Shown here: in pieces, positions 41,859 through 50,768 of the stretch | Numbering within the stretch: position 1 is the first letter of the stretch | Layout: each line of letters opens with the position of its first letter | Assembly (NCBI RefSeq): GCF_000756385.1 | Contig: NZ_JNFC01000027.1 | Coordinates: forward strand, 1-50,768 | Source: Sphingopyxis sp. LC363 | Lineage (GTDB): Bacteria; Pseudomonadota; Alphaproteobacteria; Sphingomonadales; Sphingomonadaceae | DNA: 50,768 bases | Reading direction: 5' to 3' | Notes under the pieces: model-generated | The model's database searches: none | Told to the model about the DNA's origin: nothing | The model's input: only the letters and a program-made list of their open reading frames with translations | Position numbers and translations under genes: made by a program

Positions 41859-43706
41859 ATGACCTTGCGCCGCGTCTGGACCGCCGCGCCGCTGGTGGCG
41901 GCGCTGCTGCTCGCGGCGTGCGGCGGCGGCGGACCGGACACGCCGCGCCGGGCTTATGAGCAACAGCGCGCGGCGTTGCAGGCGGCGATCGCCGACGATC
42001 CGGGCGACATCGCAAGGCGCGTCATGCTGGCGCGCGTCGCGATCCGCCTCGGCGACGGAGTCGGCGCCGAGGCGGCGGTCAAGGGCGCGCTCGGCGCCGG
42101 CGCCAAGGATGCGGCGCTGCGGCCGCTGCTCGCCCGGGCTTATGCGATGCAAGGCGAAGGCGCGCGCGCGCTCGAGACGCTGGAGGGTGGGCCGGTCATC
42201 CCCGAGATGATGGGTGAGGCGGCATGGGTCGCGGGCGACGTCCATCTGGCGAACGGCGATCTCTTCGCCGCGCGCGAAGCCTATGACCGCGCGGTGCACG
42301 AACTGCCGCGCAATTCGGCGCTATGGGTCGATGTTGCGCGCTTTCGTGAGGCCAATGCCGACGCGCTCGGCGCGCGCGACGCGGTCGATTATGCGATCGA
42401 ACTCGACAAGGCGAACAGCGCGGCGCTGGCGTTCAAGGCCAATCTCGTGCGGAGCGGGGAGGGGCTGGAGGCGTCGCTAAGCTGGTATGCCGATGCGCTC
42501 AAAGCCGACCCCGACAATGCCGACGCGCTGATCGACCAGGCCGCGACGCTCGGCGACCTCGGGCGGTATCGCGACATGCTGGCGGCGCTTCGCCATGCGG
42601 CGACGATCGTGCCGCGCGACCCGCGCCTCTATTATCTGCAGGCGGTGCTCGCAGCGCGCGCGGGCCGATATGCGCTGGCGCGCAGCCTGCTCCAGCGCAC
42701 GCGGGGCGAACTCGACGAACAGCCGTCGTTCATGCTGCTGAGCGCGGTCGTCGAGCTCGAGCTCGGCGGCGAGGCGGTCGCGGCGACGTGGGCGGACCGG
42801 CTGCTTGCCGAACAGCCGCATAATTTCACCGCGCGGCGTATTCTTGCTGCCGCCGAATGGGCCGATGGCGATCCCGACGCCGCGCGCGAGGCGCTGCTGC
42901 CGCTCGTCCGCCGCCCCGACGCCGACAGCTGGTCGCTGATCCTTGCGGCGCGTACGGCCGCCGAGCTGGGACGCGACATGGAATCGGCGGATTATATGGG
43001 GCGCGCGACGGCGCTCAGCCCGGGCGAAGCCGTGCCGTTCGCGATCGACGATGATTACGGGCTGGTGGCGATGGCGGCCGACGCCGCGCCGCTCGACCCG
43101 GCCAAGGCGATCCCGGCGATCGCCGCCGACCTTGCGAGCGGCAACGGCGCGCGCGCGATCGACCGCGCCGTGCGGCTGCGCGACGCGAACCGCGGCGTCG
43201 CCGATGCGCATATCCTGCTCGGTGACGCCGCGCTCGCGGGCGGGCGGTTCGCCCTTGCGGTCGAAGCCTATCGCGCCGCGCGCGCGATCGACGCGGGCGA
43301 GCGCACCACGCTGCGCCTCGCCAACGCACTTTACCGCGCGGGCGATGCCGCCGGATCGGGCGCGGCGATCCTCGCGCTGCGCGACGGGCAGCCGTCGAGC
43401 ATCGCCGCCGACCGGCTCGCCGGGCACCTCGCGATGGACCTCGAACATTGGGACCAGGCGATCGGGCATTTCGAGCGGGTGCGGCGGCGGATCGGCGATC
43501 GCGACGTGGTGATCCTGCGCGAACTGGCGCGCGCCTGGGCGGCGAAGGGCGATGATGCGCGCGCGCTGGTGCTGATCGACCGCGCCTATCGGTTGCAGCC
43601 GCTCAATGCGGGGATCATGGAATTTTACGCCGGGCTGCTGGAAAAGCGCGGGAAGGCGCAGGCGGCGGCGGATTTGCGCGACAAGGCGGCGCAGATCGGG
43701 CGGTAG
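41859..43706 (+). CDS. TPR lipoprotein (PrsT-like), mirrored copy
   Basis: Identical 615 residues to 7063-8910, lipobox Cys21 followed by helical repeats. Confidence 0.75.
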   Translation: MTLRRVWTAAPLVAALLLAACGGGGPDTPRRAYEQQRAALQAAIADDPGDIARRVMLARVAIRLGDGVGAEAAVKGALGAGAKDAALRPLLARAYAMQGEGARALETLEGGPVIPEMMGEAAWVAGDVHLANGDLFAAREAYDRAVHELPRNSALWVDVARFREANADALGARDAVDYAIELDKANSAALAFKANLVRSGEGLEASLSWYADALKADPDNADALIDQAATLGDLGRYRDMLAALRHAATIVPRDPRLYYLQAVLAARAGRYALARSLLQRTRGELDEQPSFMLLSAVVELELGGEAVAATWADRLLAEQPHNFTARRILAAAEWADGDPDAAREALLPLVRRPDADSWSLILAARTAAELGRDMESADYMGRATALSPGEAVPFAIDDDYGLVAMAADAAPLDPAKAIPAIAADLASGNGARAIDRAVRLRDANRGVADAHILLGDAALAGGRFALAVEAYRAARAIDAGERTTLRLANALYRAGDAAGSGAAILALRDGQPSSIAADRLAGHLAMDLEHWDQAIGHFERVRRRIGDRDVVILRELARAWAAKGDDARALVLIDRAYRLQPLNAGIMEFYAGLLEKRGKAQAAADLRDKAAQIGR

Positions 43707-43709
43707 CCG

Positions 43710-44057
43710 TCAGGCCTCGGTCAGATCGAGCAAGGTCCGCGCGTCGAGGCCGATGCGGCGCATCTGCTGCGCGACCGGAGGCCAGACGTTGGCGAGGAAA
43801 TCGGCGCGCATCAGGTCGCGGAGGCGTTCGGTGGCGCCCTCGGCGACGAACATGCCGACCCCGCGCTTGACCGTGACCAGCCCTTCGTCCTGGAACGTCT
43901 GATAGGCCTTGGCGACCGTCAGCGGGTTTGCGCCTTCCTCCGCGGCGAGCGAACGCACCGAGGGAAGCATGTCGCCGTCACGATAGCTGCCGTCGAGGAT
44001 GGCGTTGGCGATGACGTCGCGCAGACGCTGATACACGGGTTTGGACTGATCGAGCAT
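43710..44057 (-). CDS. GntR (YtrA-type) regulator, mirrored copy
   Basis: Identical 115 residues to 6712-7059; winged helix plus short tail, convergent with the TPR lipoprotein. Confidence 0.85.
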   Translation of the reverse strand: MLDQSKPVYQRLRDVIANAILDGSYRDGDMLPSVRSLAAEEGANPLTVAKAYQTFQDEGLVTVKRGVGMFVAEGATERLRDLMRADFLANVWPPVAQQMRRIGLDARTLLDLTEA

Positions 44058-44128
44058 GCCGCCTTAATGCCATAAGACAGCAGCACAGTCAAATTCGGCT
44101 AATTACAAATTCAGTCCGGCATTTGAAA

Positions 44129-44710
44129 CTAAATTTCCCAGGCGCGAACGACGTCGTCATATTCGGGGCGCGGGCGTTCGTCGAGATCGCGCGAAGCGGT
44201 GCCGATGAAGAAATAGCCGACAATTTTGTCGTCTTCGCCGGCGCCGAATGCCGCCGCGACCTCTGCGCTATAGGCCGCCCAGCCGGTGAGCCAGCTGCCG
44301 ACGAAGCCGTGCGCATGCGCGGCGTGGAGGAGGTTCATGCCGACCGCGCCGGCCGACATCTGTTGCTCCCACACGGGAATCTTGGCGCCGGGGGCGGGGG
44401 TGGAAATCAGCACGAGCAGCGACGGAGCCTGATGCGCGAACTGGTCGAGCGCCGAGAGGTCCAGCCCCGCCGCGCCGGGATTTTCGGCCACCCACGCCTT
44501 TTTGAGCAGCGCCGCGAAGGCGTCGCGCTGGTCGTCGGCGATCGTAACGACGCGCCAGGGTGCGAGCTTGCCATGGTCGGGGGTGCGCAGCGCGAGCGCG
44601 ACGATGTCGCGCAAGGCCGCGGCGTCGGGGCCGGGGGCGACCATGTCGCGCGCCTTGCCCGAGCGGCGGGTGGCAAGGTGGGCGAGGAGCGAGGAGGTGT
44701 CGTTGAACAT
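44129..44710 (-). CDS. Nitroreductase family protein, mirrored copy
   Basis: Same 193-residue protein as 6059-6640. The base at 44249 changes codon 154 from GCC to GCA, silent, giving a codon rarer in this GC-rich genome. Confidence 0.85.
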   Translation of the reverse strand: MFNDTSSLLAHLATRRSGKARDMVAPGPDAAALRDIVALALRTPDHGKLAPWRVVTIADDQRDAFAALLKKAWVAENPGAAGLDLSALDQFAHQAPSLLVLISTPAPGAKIPVWEQQMSAGAVGMNLLHAAHAHGFVGSWLTGWAAYSAEVAAAFGAGEDDKIVGYFFIGTASRDLDERPRPEYDDVVRAWEI

Positions 44711-44748
44711 GGGGCGCCATGTGGGCTTTTCCGCGCCGCCGCGCAAGT

Positions 44749-44767
44749 GTTGCGAATGATTCGCAAC
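44749..44767. promoter_or_regulatory. Fur-like operator, mirrored copy
   Basis: Mirror of 6002-6020, a 9-1-9 inverted repeat 38 bases before the nitroreductase start. Confidence 0.5.
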
Positions 44768-44895
44768 GGATTTTGGCCCGGCTGAACCGGTTTCAGGCGC
44801 AATTAGATTCTTCCCATACGCAATTTTCGCGCTAGGTTGCCCCATTCGCGCGGCGGGAGGCCGCGTCCAAGATAATCGATAAAAGGGACGTTTTG

Positions 44896-46515
44896 ATGAA
44901 AGATATAGGCCTTTGGGACGAAGGCGACTGGATCGCGGTAATCGCGCTGGTCGTTCTCGGGGTATTCCTGACCGTCGGCGGATTGATCGCCGGCAGCAAG
45001 AAGCCCGAATTCGCCGGCCATCCCAAGGGCCTCTATATGCTCTTCTTCGCCGAGATGTGGGAGCGTTTCTCCTATTACGGCATGCGCGCGCTGCTGATCT
45101 TCTACCTGACGCAGCACTGGCTGTTTTCGGACGGCAAATCGAACCTGATCTACGGCGCCTACACCAGCCTCGTCTATATTACCCCGGTGCTCGGCGGTTA
45201 TCTGGCCGACCGCTATCTGGGGCAGCGCAAGGCGGTGCTGTTCGGCGGCGTTCTGCTCGCGCTCGGGCATCTGTTCATGGCGTTCGAGGGCGTCGGCGGG
45301 CAGGAAGACCCGACGATCAACGTCTTCTGGCTCGCGCTCGCGCTGATCATTGTCGGTTCGGGTTTCCTCAAGGCCAATATCTCGGTGATGGTCGGCCAGC
45401 TTTACCGCCTGACCGACATGCGCCGCGACGCCGCCTATACCATCTTCTACATGGGGATTAACGTCGGTGCCGCGCTCGGCACGATCCTCGTCGGATATCT
45501 GGGGCAGAAGATCGGCTGGGCCTATGGCTTCGGCCTTGCGGGCATCGGCATGGTCGCCGGCCTGATCGTCTTCGTTCTCGGCAAGAATGTGCTGCTCGGC
45601 GCGGGCGAAGCGCCGGCGCCGCTCCCGCGCAACAAGGAAATGACCATCTATGCCGTCGGCCTCGGCGCCGTCGCGGTGATGTGGGCGCTGGTCCAGTATC
45701 AGGACATCATCCAGAACCTGCTGATCATCTCGGGCCTCGCGCTGCTCGGCTATGTGCTTTACGAATCGTTCAAGCTCGACAAGGAGCCGCGCGAGCGCAT
45801 GTTCGCGATCCTGTTCCTGATCGCATTGAACCCGCTGTTCTGGGGCCTGTTCGAACAGGCCGGCGGCAGCTTCAACCTCTACACCGACCGATATGTCGAC
45901 AAGGGCGGCGTGCCGGCGTCGGTGTTCCAGTCGATCAACCCCATCTATATCATCCTGTTCGCGCCGGTCTTCGCCGCGCTGTGGCAATGGCTGGGCAAAA
46001 AGGGCCTCGAGCCGTCGGCGCCCGCGAAATTCGCGCTGGCGCTGGCGCAAGTCGGTCTCGGCTTCCTCGTCTTCGTGTGGGGCGCGAGCAGCGTCGGGCC
46101 CGAGGTCGCGACGCCGGTGCTCTTCGTCTTCCTGCTCTATCTCCTCCATACGACCGGCGAGCTTTGCCTGTCGCCGGTCGGGCTGAGCGCGATGAACCGC
46201 CTCGCGCCGAGCTTCCTCGCCTCGCTCATCATGGGCGCCTGGTTCTACATGACCGCGGTCGGAAATTTCGTTGCCGGCAAGATCGGCGAGGCGACCGGCG
46301 GGCATGACGGCGCGATGACCAAGGACGCCACGCTCGGCATCTATTGGGAAATCGGCCTGATCACCATCGGGGTCAGCATCGTCGTGCTGGCGCTGTCGCC
46401 GATCGTGAAGAAGTGGATGCACCTCGACACGCTCGCCGACCGCGAACCGGCCGTTCCGGGCAGCGGCGAACTGGGCGAGCCGCAGGCGGCCGGTACCCAT
46501 CCCAAAGGGGCGTAA
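44896..46515 (+). CDS. POT family peptide symporter, mirrored copy
   Basis: Identical 539 residues to 4254-5873; AAAAGGGA upstream of ATG 44896 is visible on this strand. First gene of the three-gene operon. Confidence 0.92.
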   Translation: MKDIGLWDEGDWIAVIALVVLGVFLTVGGLIAGSKKPEFAGHPKGLYMLFFAEMWERFSYYGMRALLIFYLTQHWLFSDGKSNLIYGAYTSLVYITPVLGGYLADRYLGQRKAVLFGGVLLALGHLFMAFEGVGGQEDPTINVFWLALALIIVGSGFLKANISVMVGQLYRLTDMRRDAAYTIFYMGINVGAALGTILVGYLGQKIGWAYGFGLAGIGMVAGLIVFVLGKNVLLGAGEAPAPLPRNKEMTIYAVGLGAVAVMWALVQYQDIIQNLLIISGLALLGYVLYESFKLDKEPRERMFAILFLIALNPLFWGLFEQAGGSFNLYTDRYVDKGGVPASVFQSINPIYIILFAPVFAALWQWLGKKGLEPSAPAKFALALAQVGLGFLVFVWGASSVGPEVATPVLFVFLLYLLHTTGELCLSPVGLSAMNRLAPSFLASLIMGAWFYMTAVGNFVAGKIGEATGGHDGAMTKDATLGIYWEIGLITIGVSIVVLALSPIVKKWMHLDTLADREPAVPGSGELGEPQAAGTHPKGA

Positions 46516-46518
46516 TCG

Positions 46519-47922
46519 ATGATCAAGGGTGTGAAGGGCAGCCTGCTGGCTGCGGTGTCGCTGGCGCTCGTTGGTTGTGCGGCGACCGGAAAGGACACGG
46601 CCTCGGCGAGCGACAAGCCCGCCGAAAAGCCGGCGAAGTTCAACAAGGATCCTTACCCGTCGACCTATAAACCTTATCCGGGGCAGGTCACCGCCGTGCG
46701 CAACGTCACCATCTTCGACGGCGAGGGCGGGCGGATCGAAAATGGCACCGTGCTGCTGGCGGAAGGCAAGGTCGAGGCGATCGGCGGTCCCGATACGCCG
46801 ATTCCCGCCGACATCGCGGTCTTTGACGGAACCGGCAAGTTCCTGACCCCGGGCGTTATCGACATCCACAGCCATCTTGGCGACTATCCAAGCCCGAGTG
46901 TCGATGCGCATTCGGACGGCAATGAGGCGACGTCGCCGACGACGCCCGAAGTCTGGTCCGAACATAGCGTCTGGCCGCAGGATCCGGGGTTCAGCCGCGC
47001 GCTCGCCAACGGCGGCGTGACGAGCCTGCAAATCCTGCCGGGCAGCGCGAATTTGATGGGCGGGCGCTCCATCACGCTCAAGAATGTGCCCTCGCGCACG
47101 GTACAGGGGATGAAATTCCCCGGCGCGCCCTATGGCCTGAAAATGGCGTGCGGCGAAAATCCGAAGCGCGTTTACGGTGGCAAGGGGCGTGCCCCCTCGA
47201 CGCGGATGGGCAATTTCGCGGTGAACCGCGCGACCTGGGCCAAGGCGGCCGCGTACAAGAAGAAGATGGACGACGGCAAGGCGGTCGACCGCGATCTCGC
47301 GATGGAAACGCTCGCGGGCGTGCTCGCGGGCGAGATTCTCGTCCACAATCATTGCTACCGCGCCGACGAGATGGCGCTCGTCATCGATATGTCGAAGGAG
47401 TTCGGCTACAAGGTGTCGACCTTTCACCACGCGGTCGAAAGCTATAAGATCGCCGACATCCTCGCGAAGGAAGGCATTTGTTCGGCGATGTGGGCCGACT
47501 GGTGGGGCTTCAAGATGGAAGCCTATGACTCGGTGCCGGAGAATATCCCGCTCGTCTACAAGGCCGGTGCGTGCACGATCGTCCACTCGGACGACGCGAA
47601 CCAGATCCAGCGGCTGAACCAGGAAGCCGCGAAGGCACGCGCCGCCGGGCGCCGCATCGGCATCGACGTCAGCGACGAGGTGGCTTGGACCTGGCTGTCG
47701 TATAATCCGGCGAAGGCGCTCGGGATCGCCGACCGCACGGGCAGCCTGAAGCCCGGCAAGATGGCCGACGTCGTGCTGTGGAACGGCAATCCATTCAGCG
47801 CCTATACGCGCCCCGAAAAAGTGTGGATCGACGGCGCGTTGATGTTCGACGCGATGGACCCCAAGCGGCGGCCGGTGAGCGATTTCGAGCTCGGCCAGCC
47901 GGGTGAAGGAGATGTGAAATGA
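46519..47922 (+). CDS. Lipoprotein amidohydrolase, mirrored copy
   Basis: Identical 467 residues to 2847-4250, with HSH, HNH, FHH and HSDD putative metal ligands and lipobox Cys20. Confidence 0.88.
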   Translation: MIKGVKGSLLAAVSLALVGCAATGKDTASASDKPAEKPAKFNKDPYPSTYKPYPGQVTAVRNVTIFDGEGGRIENGTVLLAEGKVEAIGGPDTPIPADIAVFDGTGKFLTPGVIDIHSHLGDYPSPSVDAHSDGNEATSPTTPEVWSEHSVWPQDPGFSRALANGGVTSLQILPGSANLMGGRSITLKNVPSRTVQGMKFPGAPYGLKMACGENPKRVYGGKGRAPSTRMGNFAVNRATWAKAAAYKKKMDDGKAVDRDLAMETLAGVLAGEILVHNHCYRADEMALVIDMSKEFGYKVSTFHHAVESYKIADILAKEGICSAMWADWWGFKMEAYDSVPENIPLVYKAGACTIVHSDDANQIQRLNQEAAKARAAGRRIGIDVSDEVAWTWLSYNPAKALGIADRTGSLKPGKMADVVLWNGNPFSAYTRPEKVWIDGALMFDAMDPKRRPVSDFELGQPGEGDVK

Positions 47923-49220
47923 TCCGTTCGCTCCTTCTGTCTGCCGCTGCGCTGGTCGCGCTTCCCGCCGCAGCGCAGGACGTCGCCATCACCAACGCAA
48001 AGCTCGTCATCGGTGACGGCAGTGCGCCGATCGAGCGCGGCACCGTCGTCGTGCGCGGCGGCAAGGTCGTCGCGGCAGGCGCGGGCGTCGCGGTCCCCGC
48101 CGGCATCGAGCGCGTCGATGCCGAGGGCCGTTATGTGACGCCTGGCATCGTCGCGGCGTTCAGCCGCGTCGGGCTGGTCGAGGTCGATGCGGTCAGCGGC
48201 ACCAACGACCGCTCGGCGCCGCGCACGCGCTTTTCGGCGGGGCTCGACATCGCGCCCGCATTGAACCCGATGGGGTCGCCCGTCGCGGTCAATCGTGCGT
48301 CGGGCGTCACGCGCGCGATCGTCGCACCGGGCGGCAGCAGCAATTTGTTCGCCGGGCAGGGCGCGGTGGTCGACCTGGCCGACGACATGGACATGGTGAC
48401 GCGCCCACGCGCCCTCCAATATGTCGCGTTCGGCGAGGATGGCGCGTCGAAGGCCGGCGGCAGCCGTGCGGCGACCTTCCTCCTGTTCCGCGAACAATTG
48501 CTCGCGGCGCGCAGCTATGCGCGCAACCCCGCGGCGCTTGCCGAGTGGGGCAATGACGCGATGATCCAGCGCGCCGACGCCGACGCGCTCGTGCGCGTGA
48601 TCGACGGCACGACGCCGCTGTTCGTGCGCGTCGACCGTGCGGTCGACATCGTCAATGTGCTGAAGCTGAAGGGCGAATTTCCCGCGCTGAAGCTGGTGCT
48701 CGTCGGCGCCACCGAGGGTTGGATCGTCGCGCGCGAGATCGCCGCGGCGAAGGTGCCGGTGCTCGTCTCGCCGCTCACCGACCTGCCGTCGAGCTTCGAA
48801 CAACTCGGGGCGACGCAGTCGAACGCGGGACGGCTCAAGGCTGCCGGCGTCGACGTGTCGGTCGGGGTGTTCGACGACGATGACGCGCACAAGATGGGCT
48901 ATGCGACGCAATATGCCGGCAACCTTGTCGGTCTGACGCGCGTGCCGGGTGCGAGCGGGCTGAGCTGGGACCAGGCTTTCGCGTCGATCAGCAGCGTGCC
49001 CGCGCGCGCGGTCGGCATGGAAGGCAGCATCGGGTCGCTGCGCCCGGGGCGCGCCGGCGACGTCGTGATCTGGGACAATGACCCGCTCGAGCTGGGCAGT
49101 CGTCCGACGATGGTGTGGATCGACGGCAAGGCGCAGTCGCTGACGACGCGGCAGGACCGCCTGCGCGAGCGCTATGCGACGCCGCAGGAAGGGGCGCTGC
49201 CCAACGCATACGACTGGTAG
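47919..49220 (+). CDS. Ligand-less amidohydrolase-fold protein, mirrored copy
   Basis: Identical 433 residues to 1549-2850. GAAGGAGATGTGAAATGATC shows the strong ribosome site GAAGGAG and the ATGA overlap with the active paralogue. Confidence 0.85.
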   Translation: MIRSLLLSAAALVALPAAAQDVAITNAKLVIGDGSAPIERGTVVVRGGKVVAAGAGVAVPAGIERVDAEGRYVTPGIVAAFSRVGLVEVDAVSGTNDRSAPRTRFSAGLDIAPALNPMGSPVAVNRASGVTRAIVAPGGSSNLFAGQGAVVDLADDMDMVTRPRALQYVAFGEDGASKAGGSRAATFLLFREQLLAARSYARNPAALAEWGNDAMIQRADADALVRVIDGTTPLFVRVDRAVDIVNVLKLKGEFPALKLVLVGATEGWIVAREIAAAKVPVLVSPLTDLPSSFEQLGATQSNAGRLKAAGVDVSVGVFDDDDAHKMGYATQYAGNLVGLTRVPGASGLSWDQAFASISSVPARAVGMEGSIGSLRPGRAGDVVIWDNDPLELGSRPTMVWIDGKAQSLTTRQDRLRERYATPQEGALPNAYDW

Positions 49221-49372
49221 GGATGCGGCGCGGAGGTCGAACCTTCGCACCGCTTTCCCATCCTCTATGTTGACACTGTTATCTTTGTCGCGGATGGTGG
49301 CGATGACAATGTTCCGAGTCGCCCGACGAGGGGGACGTCGGAGCAGCGGCATTGCTCGATGAGGATTTGGCC

Positions 49373-50074
49373 ATGCAACCCATCTCGCTTTTGATCGTCA
49401 CCTGCATTTTGTTCGTCGGATCGCATCTTGTTCTGTCGCATCCGCTTCGGGATGGGCTCGCGGGGCGGCTCGGCGAGCGGGGGTTCCAGATCGTCTATTC
49501 GATCGTCGCGATCGCGACGCTGATCATGGTCGTGCAGGCCTGGCGCGGGATGCCGCCCGAGCCGCCGCTGTGGGCGGTCGGCGATGCGCTGTGGGCGGCA
49601 GCCTCGCTGATCGTGCTGTTCGCCAGCATCCTCTTCATGGGGTCGCTGATCGGCAATCCGGCGCTGCCCGCGCCGCACGCCGCCAGGGACGCGGCCGCCG
49701 CCCCGCGCGGGGTGTTCGCGATCACGCGGCACCCGATGATGTGGGGGTTCGCGCTATGGGCGGCCGCGCATATCATGGTTATGCCGACGCCGGGGCAGAT
49801 CATACTCTCCGCGACGATCGCCTTTCTCGCGCTCGTCGGGTCGGCGGGGCAGGATGCGAAGAAGGCGCGGCTGATGGGCGATGCGTGGCGCGGCTGGGCG
49901 GCGCGGACGAGCTTTGTGCCTTATGCGGGACAGTTTGCGGGCAAGGCCTCATGGGGCGAAGCGGTTCCGCGGCCGCACGCGCTGCTGGGCGGAATAGTGC
50001 TTTGGATCGTCGCGACATGGGCGCATGGTGCGCTCGGCTATATGGTCGCCGGGATGTGGCGCTGGGTCGGATAG
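49373..50074 (+). CDS. NnrU family membrane protein, mirrored copy
   Basis: Identical 233 residues to 695-1396; GAGGA seven bases before ATG. Confidence 0.85.
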   Translation: MQPISLLIVTCILFVGSHLVLSHPLRDGLAGRLGERGFQIVYSIVAIATLIMVVQAWRGMPPEPPLWAVGDALWAAASLIVLFASILFMGSLIGNPALPAPHAARDAAAAPRGVFAITRHPMMWGFALWAAAHIMVMPTPGQIILSATIAFLALVGSAGQDAKKARLMGDAWRGWAARTSFVPYAGQFAGKASWGEAVPRPHALLGGIVLWIVATWAHGALGYMVAGMWRWVG

Positions 50075-50081
50075 GAGCGAT

Positions 50082-50621
50082 GTGAACGCGGACACGCATC
50101 TCAACGATCTGTCGCTGCGATTGCTCGGCCGCGCCTTCGACGAACTCGATTCCGAGGAAAACCGCGTCGTGCAGGCGATCGCGAAGCGCGCGCCGAGCAG
50201 CCGCGACGCCGCCGATATCGGGGATGCGCAGGCGAGCATGGGCGATCGGCTCGCCGACAAGGTCGCTGCCGTGGGCGGCTCGTGGGGCTTCATCATCGTT
50301 TTTTCGCTGGTGCTGCTCGGCTGGATGCTGCTCAACTCGGAAGTGCTCGAACATTTCGGGCTGGCGTTCGATCCCTATCCGTTCATTTTCCTGAACCTGA
50401 TGCTCTCGACGCTCGCCGCGGTGCAGGCGCCGATCATCATGATGAGCCAGAACCGGCAGGCGGCGAAGGACCGGCTGACCGCGAGCGTCGATTACGAGAT
50501 CAACCTGCGCGCCGAGCTGGAGATCATGCGGCTGCACGAAAAGCTGGACCAGATGCGGATCGCCGAACTGGCGGCGAAGATCGATGCGCTGTGCGCGCGG
50601 ATGGATGGGGAGGGGGAGTAG
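50082..50621 (+). CDS. DUF1003 family membrane protein, mirrored copy
   Basis: Identical 179 residues to 148-687. ATAGGAGCGATGTGAAC shows the NnrU stop (TAG), the AGGAG site and the GTG start within 17 bases. Confidence 0.85.
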   Translation: MNADTHLNDLSLRLLGRAFDELDSEENRVVQAIAKRAPSSRDAADIGDAQASMGDRLADKVAAVGGSWGFIIVFSLVLLGWMLLNSEVLEHFGLAFDPYPFIFLNLMLSTLAAVQAPIIMMSQNRQAAKDRLTASVDYEINLRAELEIMRLHEKLDQMRIAELAAKIDALCARMDGEGE

Positions 50622-50660
50622 AAGGGCGGTTTCGGGGTGGTGAGCTGTCATCAGTTTGAC

Positions 50661-50738
50661 CGTCATCCCGGCGAAGGCCGGGATCTCGCCGGTGCGGTAA
50701 ACCGATAGGACGAGATCCCGGCCTTCGCCGGGATGACG
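50661..50738. repeat. REP-like hairpin at the outer end of the right arm
   Basis: Mirror of 31-108: 27-base perfect arms around a 24-base loop, 30 bases from the end of the window. Confidence 0.85.
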
Positions 50739-50768
50739 AGGAGTGTCGCGCAGCGATGGGGAGGGGGA

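Larger units (their letters stand above)
25385..50768 (-). repeat. Right arm of the inverted repeat
   Basis: Mirror image of 1-25384. It differs at 28868, 34549, 35447 and 44249. Three of these change a residue: Val77Gly in ScfR, Glu170Val in the DUF885 protein, Val125Asp in the AraC regulator. One is silent (Ala154 of the nitroreductase). The arm ends on the same REP hairpin as the left arm, so the window is flanked by that repeat on both sides. Confidence 0.98.

Noticed and set aside
1..50768. CRISPR arrays, tRNA or rRNA genes, insertion sequences, prophage
   Set aside because: No regularly spaced repeats, tRNA-like cloverleafs, transposase, integrase or phage structural genes were seen on either strand.

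Overview
The window is one 25,384-bp block of GC-rich alphaproteobacterial chromosome followed at once by its own reverse complement. Position x pairs with position 50769-x over the whole length. The two arms meet with no spacer at 25384/25385, exactly the middle of the window. Comparing the arms I found only four mismatches (6520/44249, 15322/35447, 16220/34549, 21901/28868), all transversions and no indels. Every gene therefore appears twice, once per arm and in opposite orientation. The likeliest reading is a fold-back artefact (chimeric amplification product, template-complement read or assembler turn-around) of an ordinary 25-kb locus. A true head-to-head duplication or a hairpin chromosome end is possible but not supported by anything else here.

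The gene content points to a sphingomonad, probably Sphingopyxis-like. Indicators are the XrtA/PEP-CTERM regulators PrsK and PrsR, a peptide-transporter plus amidohydrolase operon, DUF885, TerC, a Pseudomonas-type long isocitrate lyase with an ScfR regulator, high GC, and dispersed REP-like hairpins with the core CATCCCGGC-AGGCCGGGAT. There are no tRNA or rRNA genes, no CRISPR and no transposase.

Layout of the left arm (the right arm is its mirror): REP hairpin at the outer end (31-108); DUF1003 and NnrU membrane proteins (-); an operon of POT peptide symporter, lipoprotein amidohydrolase and a ligand-less amidohydrolase paralogue (-, 1549-5873); a nitroreductase behind a Fur-like palindrome, and a YtrA-type GntR regulator (+); a tightly packed XrtA/PEP-CTERM operon of polyprenyl-phosphate sugar transferase, PrsK kinase, PrsR sigma-54 activator and TPR lipoprotein (-, 7063-13803) with a good sigma-70-like promoter; divergent mannose-1-phosphate guanylyltransferase, AraC regulator and DUF885 protein (+); a second REP hairpin; an L,D-transpeptidase lipoprotein (-); a 285-bp gap with a broken VOC-like gene end; an Lrp/AsnC regulator (-) divergent from a class C beta-lactamase-like hydrolase (+); ScfR regulator (-) divergent from isocitrate lyase aceA (+) with a rho-independent terminator; TerC (-) and a small DUF465-like protein (-) next to the junction.

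Functional themes are exopolysaccharide and PEP-CTERM protein export control, peptide uptake with periplasmic hydrolysis, the glyoxylate shunt under acyl-CoA control, and envelope remodelling. I see no clearly new defence or mobile system. The best leads are the palindrome itself, the active/inactive amidohydrolase pair, and the Fur-like box on the nitroreductase.
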